Shown here: piece after piece, positions 50,701 to 58,150 of the stretch
Layout of the letters: the number at the start of each line of letters is the position of its first letter
How positions within the stretch are numbered: the stretch's first letter is position 1
Origin: Faucicola sp048551375
GTDB taxonomy: Bacteria; Pseudomonadota; Gammaproteobacteria; Pseudomonadales; Moraxellaceae
DNA: 64,000 nucleotides
Assembly: GCF_048551375.1 (NCBI RefSeq)
Contig: NZ_JBLYZJ010000003.1
Location: forward strand, 124,001 to 188,000
Reading direction: 5' to 3'
Notes under the pieces: model-generated
Told to the model about the DNA's origin: nothing
Database searches by the model: none
What the model saw: the letters and a program-made list of their open reading frames with translations, nothing else
Program-made: the position numbers and the translations under genes

Positions 50701-51916
50701 TCGTATTATTAAGCGATTTATTCATTAAATCTAAAGAAGATGTCTGAAAGTTATTATTGGGAGAACCATCAGTGAGAAAATAAATACCATTACCATCACA
50801 TTGAACTGTATTAGGTACGCCAGTCGTAACTGGAGAGCTATAATTATTTCTATTACTAGTATCTATTGCAGAGGCATTCGCTTTACTGAATCCACTAAAA
50901 CTCTTATCTTCATTATATTTAGCTGAATAGTATTCGGAATCTCCATTTGAATAATTTACTGTAAGCCCACCAGTTACTCTATAATTGCGTGTATAGCTAT
51001 CTAAATCATTTTCACTAACATCTCTATACTTTCTAATATATTTACCACTATTACAGTTATACCTATATTCATTATCCTGAATACTTAGAGAGCCTAATTC
51101 TGTACATTCATAGATAGAATAGTACTTTCTCCTATATTGTGTATAAGAATACTCGGCATAACCTAACGGTTTTCTAAGATTCGTAAGGGTCGTGGTAACA
51201 GTTGTATTAGTACCCAACATATATGCTCCAGCCTCTGCAAACGCATGGGAGCTTGGTGTATTAGTCTCTGCATTCAAACCCTTAACAACCTCCAACATCT
51301 GTCTTCGATTTTCTAGAGATAAATTTTTCGCAGGATAACTTACTACACCGCCACCCAAGCTTTGACTGGTGTAAAAGAAATTGGAAAAACCAACTTTATA
51401 ATTCTTAAAATCTGTTCCTTCACTAAAACTGCCTTTAGGGTTAGCTAATAATGGCATCAAAGCCATCTTTAACCTAGAAATACGATCATAATAAGTTTTA
51501 CCACCGATGGTACAAGACTTAACGTTATATTTTATATTCAACCCACCTGAGGTAACTTTCTTACCCAAATCATCGTAAATATCTTGAGTAATTTCAGTGG
51601 TATCTACCCAGCTTGATGCACTTCCTGTTTTAGCACAATAATAGCTGTTACTTTGAGTTGCTAAAGTTATTCCTTCAGCTTTATAGTCCTCCCCAATACT
51701 ACGCTCATCCATACTACCTGAGTTGTCAAATACCAACATAACATTAGCCCCACCTTCAGAGGCAGCTTTATACAGTTCAACATCACTCGCATGGCCAGTC
51801 ACATTCGCCATCATGAGCGTACCCACAGCCACCGTCAACACTCGAAGATTAGGATTAAAAGACTTCAAAGAAGCACTCGCCTTATTATTATGCTGTTGTT
51901 TTACTCGTTTCATCAT
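47744..51916 (-). CDS. pilY1: Type IV pilus tip adhesin PilY1/PilC
   Basis: A 1390-residue secreted protein from ATG 51916 (AAGGCAGGTA upstream). After a signal-type N-terminus (hydrophobic segment near residues 24-42, ending ATGHASD-like) comes a von Willebrand A-like domain with ANVMLVFDNSGSMDERS, the D-x-S-x-S MIDAS motif, and later GIYFLTDGSPNN. The C-terminal half is the PilY1 beta-propeller: SVLYGSMDGALHLVDDATGKEQFTFIP, then DRNYDGLTDHIYFADLGGRVWRAD with a D-x-N-x-D-G-x-x-D calcium loop. PilY1 sits at the pilus tip, supports extension, adhesion and surface sensing. It is encoded in the standard place after pilX and before the PilE-like pilins. Confidence 0.95.
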   Translation of the reverse strand: MMKRVKQQHNNKASASLKSFNPNLRVLTVAVGTLMMANVTGHASDVELYKAASEGGANVMLVFDNSGSMDERSIGEDYKAEGITLATQSNSYYCAKTGSASSWVDTTEITQDIYDDLGKKVTSGGLNIKYNVKSCTIGGKTYYDRISRLKMALMPLLANPKGSFSEGTDFKNYKVGFSNFFYTSQSLGGGVVSYPAKNLSLENRRQMLEVVKGLNAETNTPSSHAFAEAGAYMLGTNTTVTTTLTNLRKPLGYAEYSYTQYRRKYYSIYECTELGSLSIQDNEYRYNCNSGKYIRKYRDVSENDLDSYTRNYRVTGGLTVNYSNGDSEYYSAKYNEDKSFSGFSKANASAIDTSNRNNYSSPVTTGVPNTVQCDGNGIYFLTDGSPNNNFQTSSLDLMNKSLNNTITMGSNGVCSSGLSNDGESGVIGGWKCMGEYAKALRNVSNPKKRQIITGTAGFGSVFKSLEGKDDCTSDSVDATNLCKLGRKGEEYGEGGFYYVETPQQLAESITSFIAGVGSKEIPALSTGSMSVPLDALNTQQSRGYAYTPILDPKPGEESLWDGNLKKYFIRNSHVTADASGATDVFVDITGKFATNTSDIWNTINDTARADATSPDVALPQVGGAFQQVFEKTNNDRNLWVNVNGTLTNIKVDPTTRKTTGFDALKPVLRTDLVKPTTGTDTVRTPVVTGILNKVLNFMGYDAQPNTVTDIVDSTTVISNTFKKTNKNIGGVLHSIPQLVTYGVTLSSVGKFDPTTRKDSVLYGSMDGALHLVDDATGKEQFTFIPKEILDLQSAALQKGNSTNNGKQPYGVDAPWSVTANYNISTSGSAMRYAASQIFATGGLRMGGSTYYGLNISNADAPSMVYSVGSNYANYLQGTVTTISGMKNGTYATTGDQLAFSRMGQSWGKPSTGYVKVGGKKVMVNFLPGGYDTCYESTSFKLNDSANTDAKCKSKAQAQGNAVYMVRIGEEKENTTTKETTIDTTTDNGKLLWWASYGASKNETNNSTTRVTTLQKSEHADMTNSIVTEIRTVDRNYDGLTDHIYFADLGGRVWRADINNNTKIDPTTGTDSGTDTFRVDRVVKLLDVSAEATSPDAPPRFYERPLFTVTDEIDGTAMGQITVGTGNRSLPVTDKRDATKPDAIYSFMDREVGKKNFFCYKTDAVCGTSGPSGTDTTLKQALITKNLTVTNLDKVEYTATDANIKTNMKKGTAETGFKHGWYFPLTQWYKTTGTGSSATMSTTELETDAAKIKGMKMFNEPDAQAGLLFVSIFNPNINLMAEGCSATVQGATQRTLMCLPYGNCTASGYNGGTDYTKRSVSLAGAGIVDNIITQSRPGENGSLFGVLQPKCTGANCDKSAFTKPSELLMGTINSAGTNRDKLINPRDWWEN

Positions 51917-51987
51917 TACCTGCCTTGGGGAGCATCTCACCCTTTCAAAACCGTCATCATTGATTTATAACCGATAGCCATTGGTCA

Positions 51988-52773
51988 CTATATTATACAC
52001 TTTGCACCTGCTGGCTCATGTTTATAACTTTGAACTTGGATATTATGAGGCACTCCTAAATCTGTTAAGCACTTATCCATCGTATCAATTTTTTCCTTGA
52101 GACAACCTGCAACGGTTGTTCTACCAGTCGAAGTACTACTACCCAAATCTACATTCCCACTAGTATAACTAGGTACAAGTGATACTGAATAACCCTTAAA
52201 ATAAGTACAAGGTGGCTCATCATAGCCTGCACTGGTAGTCAAGTCATTACTTGAATCATTTCTAGAATGACCACAAAGTGGGCAATCACCCTTCATTTCA
52301 TTGGTTTTCATAAAGGTCATTTGTGTCATAACACGACCCTCATTGACATAATCATTGGCATTGGTAGGATCACAAAAGCCATTGCTTGCTCCCGTTAACA
52401 CACTACCAGCAGCATTCTTTTGAGTGACTTTATCAAGACGAAATAACGCATCTTCTTTGGGACGTACACAAAATACGACTTCTGCACCCACGTGCTGTTG
52501 CCCTGGACGAGTAATAAAACCCTGTAAGGTATCCAAAGCACCTCGACTTGTGGAAGTCGCCAATAGCCTGTCTTCTTTTTCGACTTTACCAAATGCTGAG
52601 TCATTCGCTTGGAACATTAATTGAGAAATTTGTGACGCAGTCGCGACTCGTAAGTCTGTGGTGCTTCGCTTAAAGACCATGACACCCAAAATAGATACCA
52701 ATAACAAGACTATTAATACAATAATCAATACTGCACCTGATTGCGACTGAGGAATTTTTTGATGTGGATTCAT
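51988..52773 (-). CDS. pilX: Minor pilus assembly protein PilX
   Basis: A 261-residue protein with a short hydrophilic start, SQSGAVLIIVLIVLLLVSILGVMVFKR as a hydrophobic helix (region 10-36), and DLRVATASQISQLMFQANDSAFGKVE. This is the PilX_N pattern, in which the prepilin Phe-Thr-x-x-Glu box is replaced by GAVLIIVL. Several cysteines (CPLCGH, PPCTYF, GCLKEK, KCLTDL, KCII) suggest disulfides in the head domain. It belongs to the PilVWX-FimU complex that primes pilus assembly. Its ATG overlaps the pilW stop by one base (TAATG). The gap to pilY1 is 71 bp. Confidence 0.9.
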   Translation of the reverse strand: MNPHQKIPQSQSGAVLIIVLIVLLLVSILGVMVFKRSTTDLRVATASQISQLMFQANDSAFGKVEKEDRLLATSTSRGALDTLQGFITRPGQQHVGAEVVFCVRPKEDALFRLDKVTQKNAAGSVLTGASNGFCDPTNANDYVNEGRVMTQMTFMKTNEMKGDCPLCGHSRNDSSNDLTTSAGYDEPPCTYFKGYSVSLVPSYTSGNVDLGSSTSTGRTTVAGCLKEKIDTMDKCLTDLGVPHNIQVQSYKHEPAGAKCII

Positions 52774-53861
52774 TATACAGTTCCCCTTGCATTTCTCAAG
52801 AATACAGTAGTTTGTAAAACACGACGCATTTTGCCATCATTCTTTGAGCTATCATTAAGTGTTAAACCTGTCTTATCCAATACATCGAAACTTGGGTCTT
52901 CTGATGCGGTCACTGAACTATCTGAACGCATTAATAAACCTATTTGAATATTGACAATCCGATTACCTGTTAAAGTTGGAAAGGGGTCAGCCTTAGCAGT
53001 GGTGACAGGGGTAGGTATTGGCATATAGGTGAGCTTATAAGTATTTGGTTTAGTAGAAAATTCTTTACTATCACTCACGCCCAATAACACCCTAAAATAA
53101 TCAACATTTGGAATGATGATTTCACCATTGCCTGCTAAATTTTGGTCAGTATCAGTTGCTTCTCTAACCTTGGGATCGGTCGCCGAAGGTTTTTTATATT
53201 TATCAATATTAATCGCATTTTGGTTAGTAGCATCTTTTTTCGCTACTGTTTCACTATAAGTATAAATCGCAGAAGAACAAGCCAAGCCACCATCTCGTAC
53301 AAAGTAACGCTCAATGACATAATCATCTTTCATAACATTACGGCCTTGACAATCACTCTGATTATCCATTGGGACTTGATATTGGATGGTAAGTTGGTCA
53401 CTTTGTAGTGCAGATGTACCACTTACCACGCTACTGCTACTATTAACAGATTCACTACGTGTTAATAAATTTCCTGATATCAGCGCATTATTCTTTGATA
53501 GACCTCGCAAATTACTTGGAAATTGTTCATCTTTATTATTTACTGTGACTGTATTATAAAATGTTGTTAATTCACTTGGGGCAGTTAATACAATACCGCC
53601 TTGAGGTGTGAGATGATTGAGAAAGAAAGCCCCATTTGTACCATCAGACATCGCACCATAGTTAGCTTTACGGATTTGTTTGGTGAGATAATCCATACCA
53701 AAAGCATTATTATCTACGACATTTGAGCCAGCTTTTTGAATATTAGCAGAGAGCGTATTAGTATAAAAAATCTGTAAAGCGGCGGCAGAAATAAGTAGCC
53801 CCAGTATGAGTGATATCATTAGTTCAATAAGGGTAAATCCTCGTTGCATTGTGGCAGTCAT
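52773..53861 (-). CDS. pilW: Minor pilin PilW
   Basis: A 362-residue prepilin-like protein from ATG 53861, which overlaps the pilV stop by one base and follows GGAGGTGAATTA. MTATMQRGFTLIELMISLIL gives the cleavage site and Glu5; LGLLISAAALQIFYTN completes the N-terminal helix. The large head domain (about residues 60-360) is typical of PilW, which is longer than other minor pilins. It contains FGMDYLTKQIRKANYGA near the start and NRIVNIQIGLLMRSDSSV in the C-terminal part. It should join the tip complex with FimU, PilV and PilX. Confidence 0.92.
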   Translation of the reverse strand: MTATMQRGFTLIELMISLILGLLISAAALQIFYTNTLSANIQKAGSNVVDNNAFGMDYLTKQIRKANYGAMSDGTNGAFFLNHLTPQGGIVLTAPSELTTFYNTVTVNNKDEQFPSNLRGLSKNNALISGNLLTRSESVNSSSSVVSGTSALQSDQLTIQYQVPMDNQSDCQGRNVMKDDYVIERYFVRDGGLACSSAIYTYSETVAKKDATNQNAINIDKYKKPSATDPKVREATDTDQNLAGNGEIIIPNVDYFRVLLGVSDSKEFSTKPNTYKLTYMPIPTPVTTAKADPFPTLTGNRIVNIQIGLLMRSDSSVTASEDPSFDVLDKTGLTLNDSSKNDGKMRRVLQTTVFLRNARGTV

Positions 53862-54463
53862 TAATTCACCTCCATAAACATACACGTGGCTTTAGGGTGA
53901 TAAGTACCACCGCTTTTAATTGCATTGGCATCTGTCGCATCACGAGGCGTTAAACAGTCCATTGACCCATCGCTTGGGTCAGTATCACTACCAATAGTAG
54001 GATTGGTCTGTCCCCATGCGGTAATCAAACAATATGAATACATGACATTGGTAGCGGCATTCGTGCCAGCCCCACCAGTACTGGGGCATGGCTGTAAATC
54101 CATTGTCAATCCTGTGGCATTTAGCTGTCGAGTGAGTCGCCATACGTCAGCCGTTGCAAGCTCTGATGCTGTACATAGACCATTAGAATTAGTGGTTGGT
54201 TGGCACAACTTTGTAGGCTCTGTTAATGTACCTGCCTCAAAGCTATTAAAGGCAGTTTTATAATCGGCAATGGCACTTGGATTGGCTCGTACTCTTTCTG
54301 CGAAGGAGCGCATAAGCAGTAATGTCTGTGACCTATCAACGGATTCACTGGTTGCCTTGACAGATTGAAGCTGTAAAGCACTAAAGCCTAAAATAGCAAT
54401 CGCTAAAATTAGCAACGCTACCAGTACCTCCATTAAGCCCATACCTCGCTCATTATGTCTCAT
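53861..54463 (-). CDS. pilV: Minor pilin PilV
   Basis: A 200-residue protein from ATG 54463, overlapping the fimU stop by 4 bp (ATGA). The start MRHNERGMGLMEVLVALLI is the PilV version of the prepilin box (G / MGLMEVLVALLILAIAILGF, with Glu5), and ALQLQSVKATSESVDRSQ continues the helix. Cysteines in LCQPTTNSNGLC, PCPSTG, YCLITAWGQ and TCMF point to disulfides in the head. PilV cooperates with FimU, PilW and PilX in pilus priming. Second gene of the operon. Confidence 0.92.
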   Translation of the reverse strand: MRHNERGMGLMEVLVALLILAIAILGFSALQLQSVKATSESVDRSQTLLLMRSFAERVRANPSAIADYKTAFNSFEAGTLTEPTKLCQPTTNSNGLCTASELATADVWRLTRQLNATGLTMDLQPCPSTGGAGTNAATNVMYSYCLITAWGQTNPTIGSDTDPSDGSMDCLTPRDATDANAIKSGGTYHPKATCMFMEVN

Positions 54464-54978
54464 GAACAACTCCCATTAGCTGTAACTGTGGTATTGCCTT
54501 TTGCATTCACAGTAATAATATATTTATCACTTTTTTCGCCGTCCATACATAATGTAAACTGTGCTGTTGTAACAACCGTACCAGAGGCTGTTGACCCTTG
54601 ATAAGTCACCTGTTGGGGACTAAAACTTATTGCAGTTAATGTTGTAGGCGTAGTCGTGACCACAAGTTTTTTTGGCAATACATAGGTGGCAACCACGGTA
54701 CTTGGAGATAATAAGGACAATGTCAACTTCTTATCAGTATCTGCTGTTTTACTATCTAGTACTAGATTTGTTGACCGTTGGTTAATTAAGGCTTGGGTTC
54801 TGGCTTCCTTGATAGCCGTCTCAAAACTATTTGCTACTTCTTTAATTTTCATATTATTTATTTGCTGTTGCATGGATGGCACAGCCATACTCGCAATAAT
54901 CCCCAAAATTGCTACAGTGACTATCATCTCAACTAAGGTAAAGCCAGCTATGTTAGACAATTTTATTGGTCTGCTCAT
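54460..54978 (-). CDS. fimU: Minor pilin FimU/FimT (GspH family)
   Basis: A 172-residue prepilin with leader up to IAG and mature start FTLVEMIVTVAILGIIASMAVPSMQQQ (Glu5 in FTLVE), followed by FETAIKEARTQALINQRSTNLVLD, the GspH/FimT-type helix with E-A-R-x-x-A. The C-terminus ends with a CMDGEKSDKYIIT strand and a final NGSCS, giving a disulfide pair. FimU links the tip complex to the major pilin. It heads the fimU-pilV-pilW-pilX-pilY1-pilE operon. A TATAAT at 55066-55061 (minus) may be the -10 element, but its -35 is weak. Confidence 0.9.
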   Translation of the reverse strand: MSRPIKLSNIAGFTLVEMIVTVAILGIIASMAVPSMQQQINNMKIKEVANSFETAIKEARTQALINQRSTNLVLDSKTADTDKKLTLSLLSPSTVVATYVLPKKLVVTTTPTTLTAISFSPQQVTYQGSTASGTVVTTAQFTLCMDGEKSDKYIITVNAKGNTTVTANGSCS

Positions 54979-55212
54979 CGTCTATTCTCATTGATTAATT
55001 TTTGTAATAGGTGGTGTCATTAGTAGATACCAACTGTGATAATCTCTAAATTCTGCAATAATTATACCTAAAAAAGCAATAATTTATAATGTTTTACAGT
55101 AATCATACAACATTTACTTATAAATATAACCTAATAATATGCCACTTATTTTAACCAATTATTATGAAAATATAAAAAACATTAGGATATATGGTGGTAA
55201 ATAAGCGTTTGA

Positions 55213-55992
55213 TTATTTTGCATCTTGAACATGCCGTCCATGCAAAACTGCCACTGCATGAAATTGATACTTGTCAATAAATTGTACATCATAGAAGGCT
55301 TCTATCACAGCCGATAGGGTCGCCCCAGTCGTCACTACGTCATCAAATACGATGATATGACGTAGTTGGGATAAATCGCTAAGGTCATGGGTTAGATAAA
55401 AGGCATTTTTGACATTATCCAAGCGAGCTTCTCGGCTAAGTCCCTGTTGGTGTTGGCGTTCTTCACGTTCGACACCCCAAAATAAAGGAATTTGCCAATG
55501 AAAACTCAAATAACATGCTAGCCAATATAGTGGGTCAAAACCTCGCTCGGTGAGGCGTTTTGTGGTGCTGGGAACAGGGGCAATGACTGAATTGTTGGCA
55601 TGACAGCCGATGGGGGGTGTAAGCTGTCGGATGGCATGTACCAGTGGCATGAGTTGGGTTAAATTGTGGCTATTTTTTAGCCCTGTGATGGCGTTTTGGT
55701 AGGGGAATTGGTAAGCCACACTTGCCACCCCTTGTACGGTGCTAGCATTGGGTAAGGTTAGGCTAAAATTTTGGGATTGCCAATGTATAGAATGATGGCA
55801 TTTTTGACAAATAAAGGCTAATTGGTTAAACCAATGCTGATGGGCATGGGGTTGATGCTGAACAGCCCCTATATAAGGATAATGTTGCCCACACCATTGG
55901 CAATGGCGTAATAGCTTGCCGTGCAAGGTGAGGGCAATCGCAAAGGGAAGTTGCCACCATTGTGGGATGGGCTGGATAGGTGACTTTTTCAC
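55213..55992 (-). CDS. comF: ComF family amidophosphoribosyltransferase-like protein
   Basis: A 259-residue protein with a double zinc-finger N-terminus (HCQWCGQHYPYIG and FICQKCHHSIHW, four Cys-rich positions) and a phosphoribosyltransferase-fold C-terminal half: PVPSTTKRLTERGFDPLYWLA, LSREARLDNVKNAFYL and IIVFDDVVTTGATLSAVIEAF, the PRPP-binding motif. This is the ComF/GntX arrangement. ComF is needed for uptake of single-stranded DNA into the cytoplasm during natural transformation. That fits a type-IV-piliated, probably naturally competent organism, although competence cannot be shown from this gene alone. The gene is not tightly linked to its neighbours. Confidence 0.9.
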   Translation of the reverse strand: MKKSPIQPIPQWWQLPFAIALTLHGKLLRHCQWCGQHYPYIGAVQHQPHAHQHWFNQLAFICQKCHHSIHWQSQNFSLTLPNASTVQGVASVAYQFPYQNAITGLKNSHNLTQLMPLVHAIRQLTPPIGCHANNSVIAPVPSTTKRLTERGFDPLYWLACYLSFHWQIPLFWGVEREERQHQQGLSREARLDNVKNAFYLTHDLSDLSQLRHIIVFDDVVTTGATLSAVIEAFYDVQFIDKYQFHAVAVLHGRHVQDAK

Positions 55993-56060
55993 ATCAATAC
56001 AGTTAGGGTTACCCTTAATTTTTAAGGTGAATTAAATCAGCAATAATACGTTGAGGTTTT

Positions 56061-56079
56061 GGGCGTATTCAATATGCCT
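56061..56079. repeat. GGGCGTAT-type palindrome upstream of comF
   Basis: GGGCGTATTCAATATGCCT followed by CTACAACA, a slightly degenerate member of the dispersed REP-like family. It lies between the pldA stop and the comF start. Confidence 0.6.
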
Positions 56080-56114
56080 CTACAACATTCGTTTTATTAC
56101 TCGTTTAAGGGCGG

Positions 56115-57353
56115 TTATAGCCCTTTAAAATCATTAAACATCAAGCCCACACCGACATTGGTACTTTTATGGTTGTAGTCTTGGATATTTTCACCATAGC
56201 CATGAAATAGCTGAATAAAGGCTTTCATACCGCCTGTCAATGGGTAGGCATAATCCACTTGCACTGCCCCTTTGTTTTCAAACGGATTATAGCGTACCAC
56301 GCCACCCACAGTGCTATTGTCGCTTAAATCATACAGCCAACGCACATCGCCATAGCCCATATAGTCTGCAATATCTGGGTTGTCAGATTTATTATCTGTG
56401 GCTTTACCAATAGCCCACACTCTTGGTATGACGGTGAGTTTACCCCACTCTGCCCCTGCCATCAGATAGGCACGGTTCCATGAGCGTGATAGTGGGTCGC
56501 CTTGACCGTTGGATTCATGCACCACGCCAGCCCCTAACAAACGCAGATTGCCATGAGCAGGTAGTTTGGCAGTGACAGGTTGGGTGATAAAAATTTCTGG
56601 TTGGTAGTCTGAGCTACGAAATGGGCGAGAATGGCGGTTATAAAGTTGCCAATAGGCTTGTTGGGTATAGCCAAACCACACATCGGCATTGGTGTTAAAG
56701 ACATCTTCTGCCAGTTTTGTCTTAAATGAAACTTGCATTTTGGTGTCTAAATTTTGTAATTGGTCACCTGTTTGTACCACGTGGTCTTGGGTCGGCGAAT
56801 GAATGTCATAGTTGGGCGTGGCGTTATACCACACAGGCATGACATACATGGGTAAATGCGGACGGATGGTCAATAGCCCCTGTGGGTTATTTTGGTCGAG
56901 GTCATATAACACACTTAATGCACTATAGCTTGCCACATCATTAGCGGTCACGCCCACTTGTTGCAAAATATTGGCTTTATCACGCTCGGACAGCATATCA
57001 TCGGTGAGTTGTTGAATCGAGGCATCGCTTTCCGCCAAGATAGGCACGGCTTTACGCTCTTGCAGACTGGCAGTAATGGTTTTGCTTAAATCCAGTGGTT
57101 CTTTTTTGGTGGGAATGATTTCCCCCAATGCCACTTTATCAAAACACGCCAGACGGGCAATATTATCGGTGAGTTGGGTACATTGAGCGACTTTAGCAGG
57201 GTCAATATTATCAGCAGAAGGGATGCTCGGATACTTTTGTACTGCAGGTTGGTTGGTAATCAACTCGGCATAAGCATATTGGCTGGCGAAAACACCCAAC
57301 ATCATCAGCGACAATGTTTTGAGGGAAGATGGGACAGAAAAGGAAGTTGCCAT
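56115..57353 (-). CDS. pldA: Outer membrane phospholipase A
   Basis: A 412-residue protein with signal peptide (hydrophobic stretch to about residue 29, SQYAYA). An N-terminal Pro/Gln-rich segment carries two cysteines (AQCTQL, LACFDK), and a beta-barrel begins near residue 160. The catalytic motif VVHESNGQGDPLSRSWNRAY contains the His-Ser pair (H-x-S) and the downstream Asn of OMPLA. The barrel strands include WFGYTQQAYWQLYNRHSRPFR, which matches the family's YWQ-x-x-N-x-x-x-SRPFR region. OMPLA is a calcium-activated, dimeric outer membrane phospholipase that removes misplaced phospholipids. The N-terminal extension of some 120 residues before the barrel is longer than in E. coli PldA (289 residues in total). 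Confidence 0.93.
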   Translation of the reverse strand: MATSFSVPSSLKTLSLMMLGVFASQYAYAELITNQPAVQKYPSIPSADNIDPAKVAQCTQLTDNIARLACFDKVALGEIIPTKKEPLDLSKTITASLQERKAVPILAESDASIQQLTDDMLSERDKANILQQVGVTANDVASYSALSVLYDLDQNNPQGLLTIRPHLPMYVMPVWYNATPNYDIHSPTQDHVVQTGDQLQNLDTKMQVSFKTKLAEDVFNTNADVWFGYTQQAYWQLYNRHSRPFRSSDYQPEIFITQPVTAKLPAHGNLRLLGAGVVHESNGQGDPLSRSWNRAYLMAGAEWGKLTVIPRVWAIGKATDNKSDNPDIADYMGYGDVRWLYDLSDNSTVGGVVRYNPFENKGAVQVDYAYPLTGGMKAFIQLFHGYGENIQDYNHKSTNVGVGLMFNDFKGL

Positions 57354-57457
57354 AAAAAGCCCTAACTAAAAATTTGTAGATATCATGTCAGATTCTATAC
57401 AAAACCACAAGACAGTTTATCAAATCTACATGACTATTCAGCTTATTTTATTAAATA

Positions 57458-58069
57458 TTACCAATATTTTTGCCCTTGATATAAAAGCCATCCATCTTGG
57501 TGGCGACTGGCAGGGTCTTTATGTGTCCAATGCACCACGCCACCTTTGTCATTATAAATGTATTCACCATAAAATTGTATCGGTGTATGGGCTTGCACGT
57601 TTGCCACTCGAGGAGCAAGGTCAATATTATGGGCAATTAGCACGGTAATTTGGGGATAATCGTCAATTCTGACCAATAATTTTTGGTGGCGACTGCCATC
57701 ATTGTCATCTTTTAATACTTTAATGATTTGCCCACAGCCTATTGTTTGGATTTTACGATGTTGTTTTTTTTGTTGATATGCTTGAAAAATCGCACGGTTA
57801 TTACAACCTACCGTTGGTGTGTTAGTGGCGATGGACGGATTTGAGGCATCCATTTGATTTGATGGTGGGATATTTTTGGTAGTTGATTTAGTTTGAACGG
57901 TATTATTTTTGACATTATCGGTCACATTGTCATTGTGATTGACATTATTCGTCCCTTTATCATTGGGAAAACACCCTGTTAGACCAATACTGACACCTAA
58001 CATGACAAATAGTGTCAGTATGACTGGTAAGGGGTGCTTATTGTTAATCCTAGTGAGAGAAAGGGGCAT
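57458..58069 (-). CDS. DUF3465 lipoprotein
   Basis: A 203-residue predicted lipoprotein. The signal peptide ends in the lipobox LTGC (Cys near residue 32), followed by a long Asn/Thr/Asp-rich linker (about 33-85). The C-terminal domain matches DUF3465: IQTIGCGQIIKVLKDDNDGSRHQ, LLVRIDDYPQITVLIAHNIDLAPRV, FYGEYIYNDKGGVVHWTHKDP, and RHQDGWLLYQGQKY at the end. The GSRHQ, AHNIDLAPR, and GGVVHWTHKDP blocks are the family core, which is OB-like; function unknown. It lies between pldA and dsbD, all on the minus strand. Confidence 0.88.
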   Translation of the reverse strand: MPLSLTRINNKHPLPVILTLFVMLGVSIGLTGCFPNDKGTNNVNHNDNVTDNVKNNTVQTKSTTKNIPPSNQMDASNPSIATNTPTVGCNNRAIFQAYQQKKQHRKIQTIGCGQIIKVLKDDNDGSRHQKLLVRIDDYPQITVLIAHNIDLAPRVANVQAHTPIQFYGEYIYNDKGGVVHWTHKDPASRHQDGWLLYQGQKYW

Positions 58070-58087
58070 TGCCTGTCCTTATTAATA

Positions 58088-58137
58088 TCGTCATTCCTGC
58101 GAATGCAGGAATCCAGTGTCTTCTGCGTAAGCCCTAC
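58088..58137. repeat. Right half of the dRS3-like MITE
   Basis: GTCATTCCTGCGAATGCAGGAATCC then AGTGTCTTCTGCGTAAGCCCTA (given as two pieces of the 58090-58136 stretch), the same inner module and terminal repeat as at 13128-13173. The left half is absent. It occupies the gap between dsbD and the DUF3465 gene. Confidence 0.75.
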
Positions 58138-58150
58138 ACCTATACCAAAT

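Noticed and set aside
55213..55992. DNA uptake sequence repeats around competence-related genes
   Set aside because: The repeated short sequences here are palindromic and intergenic and do not recur within genes as uptake sequences should; counting across a whole genome would be needed.
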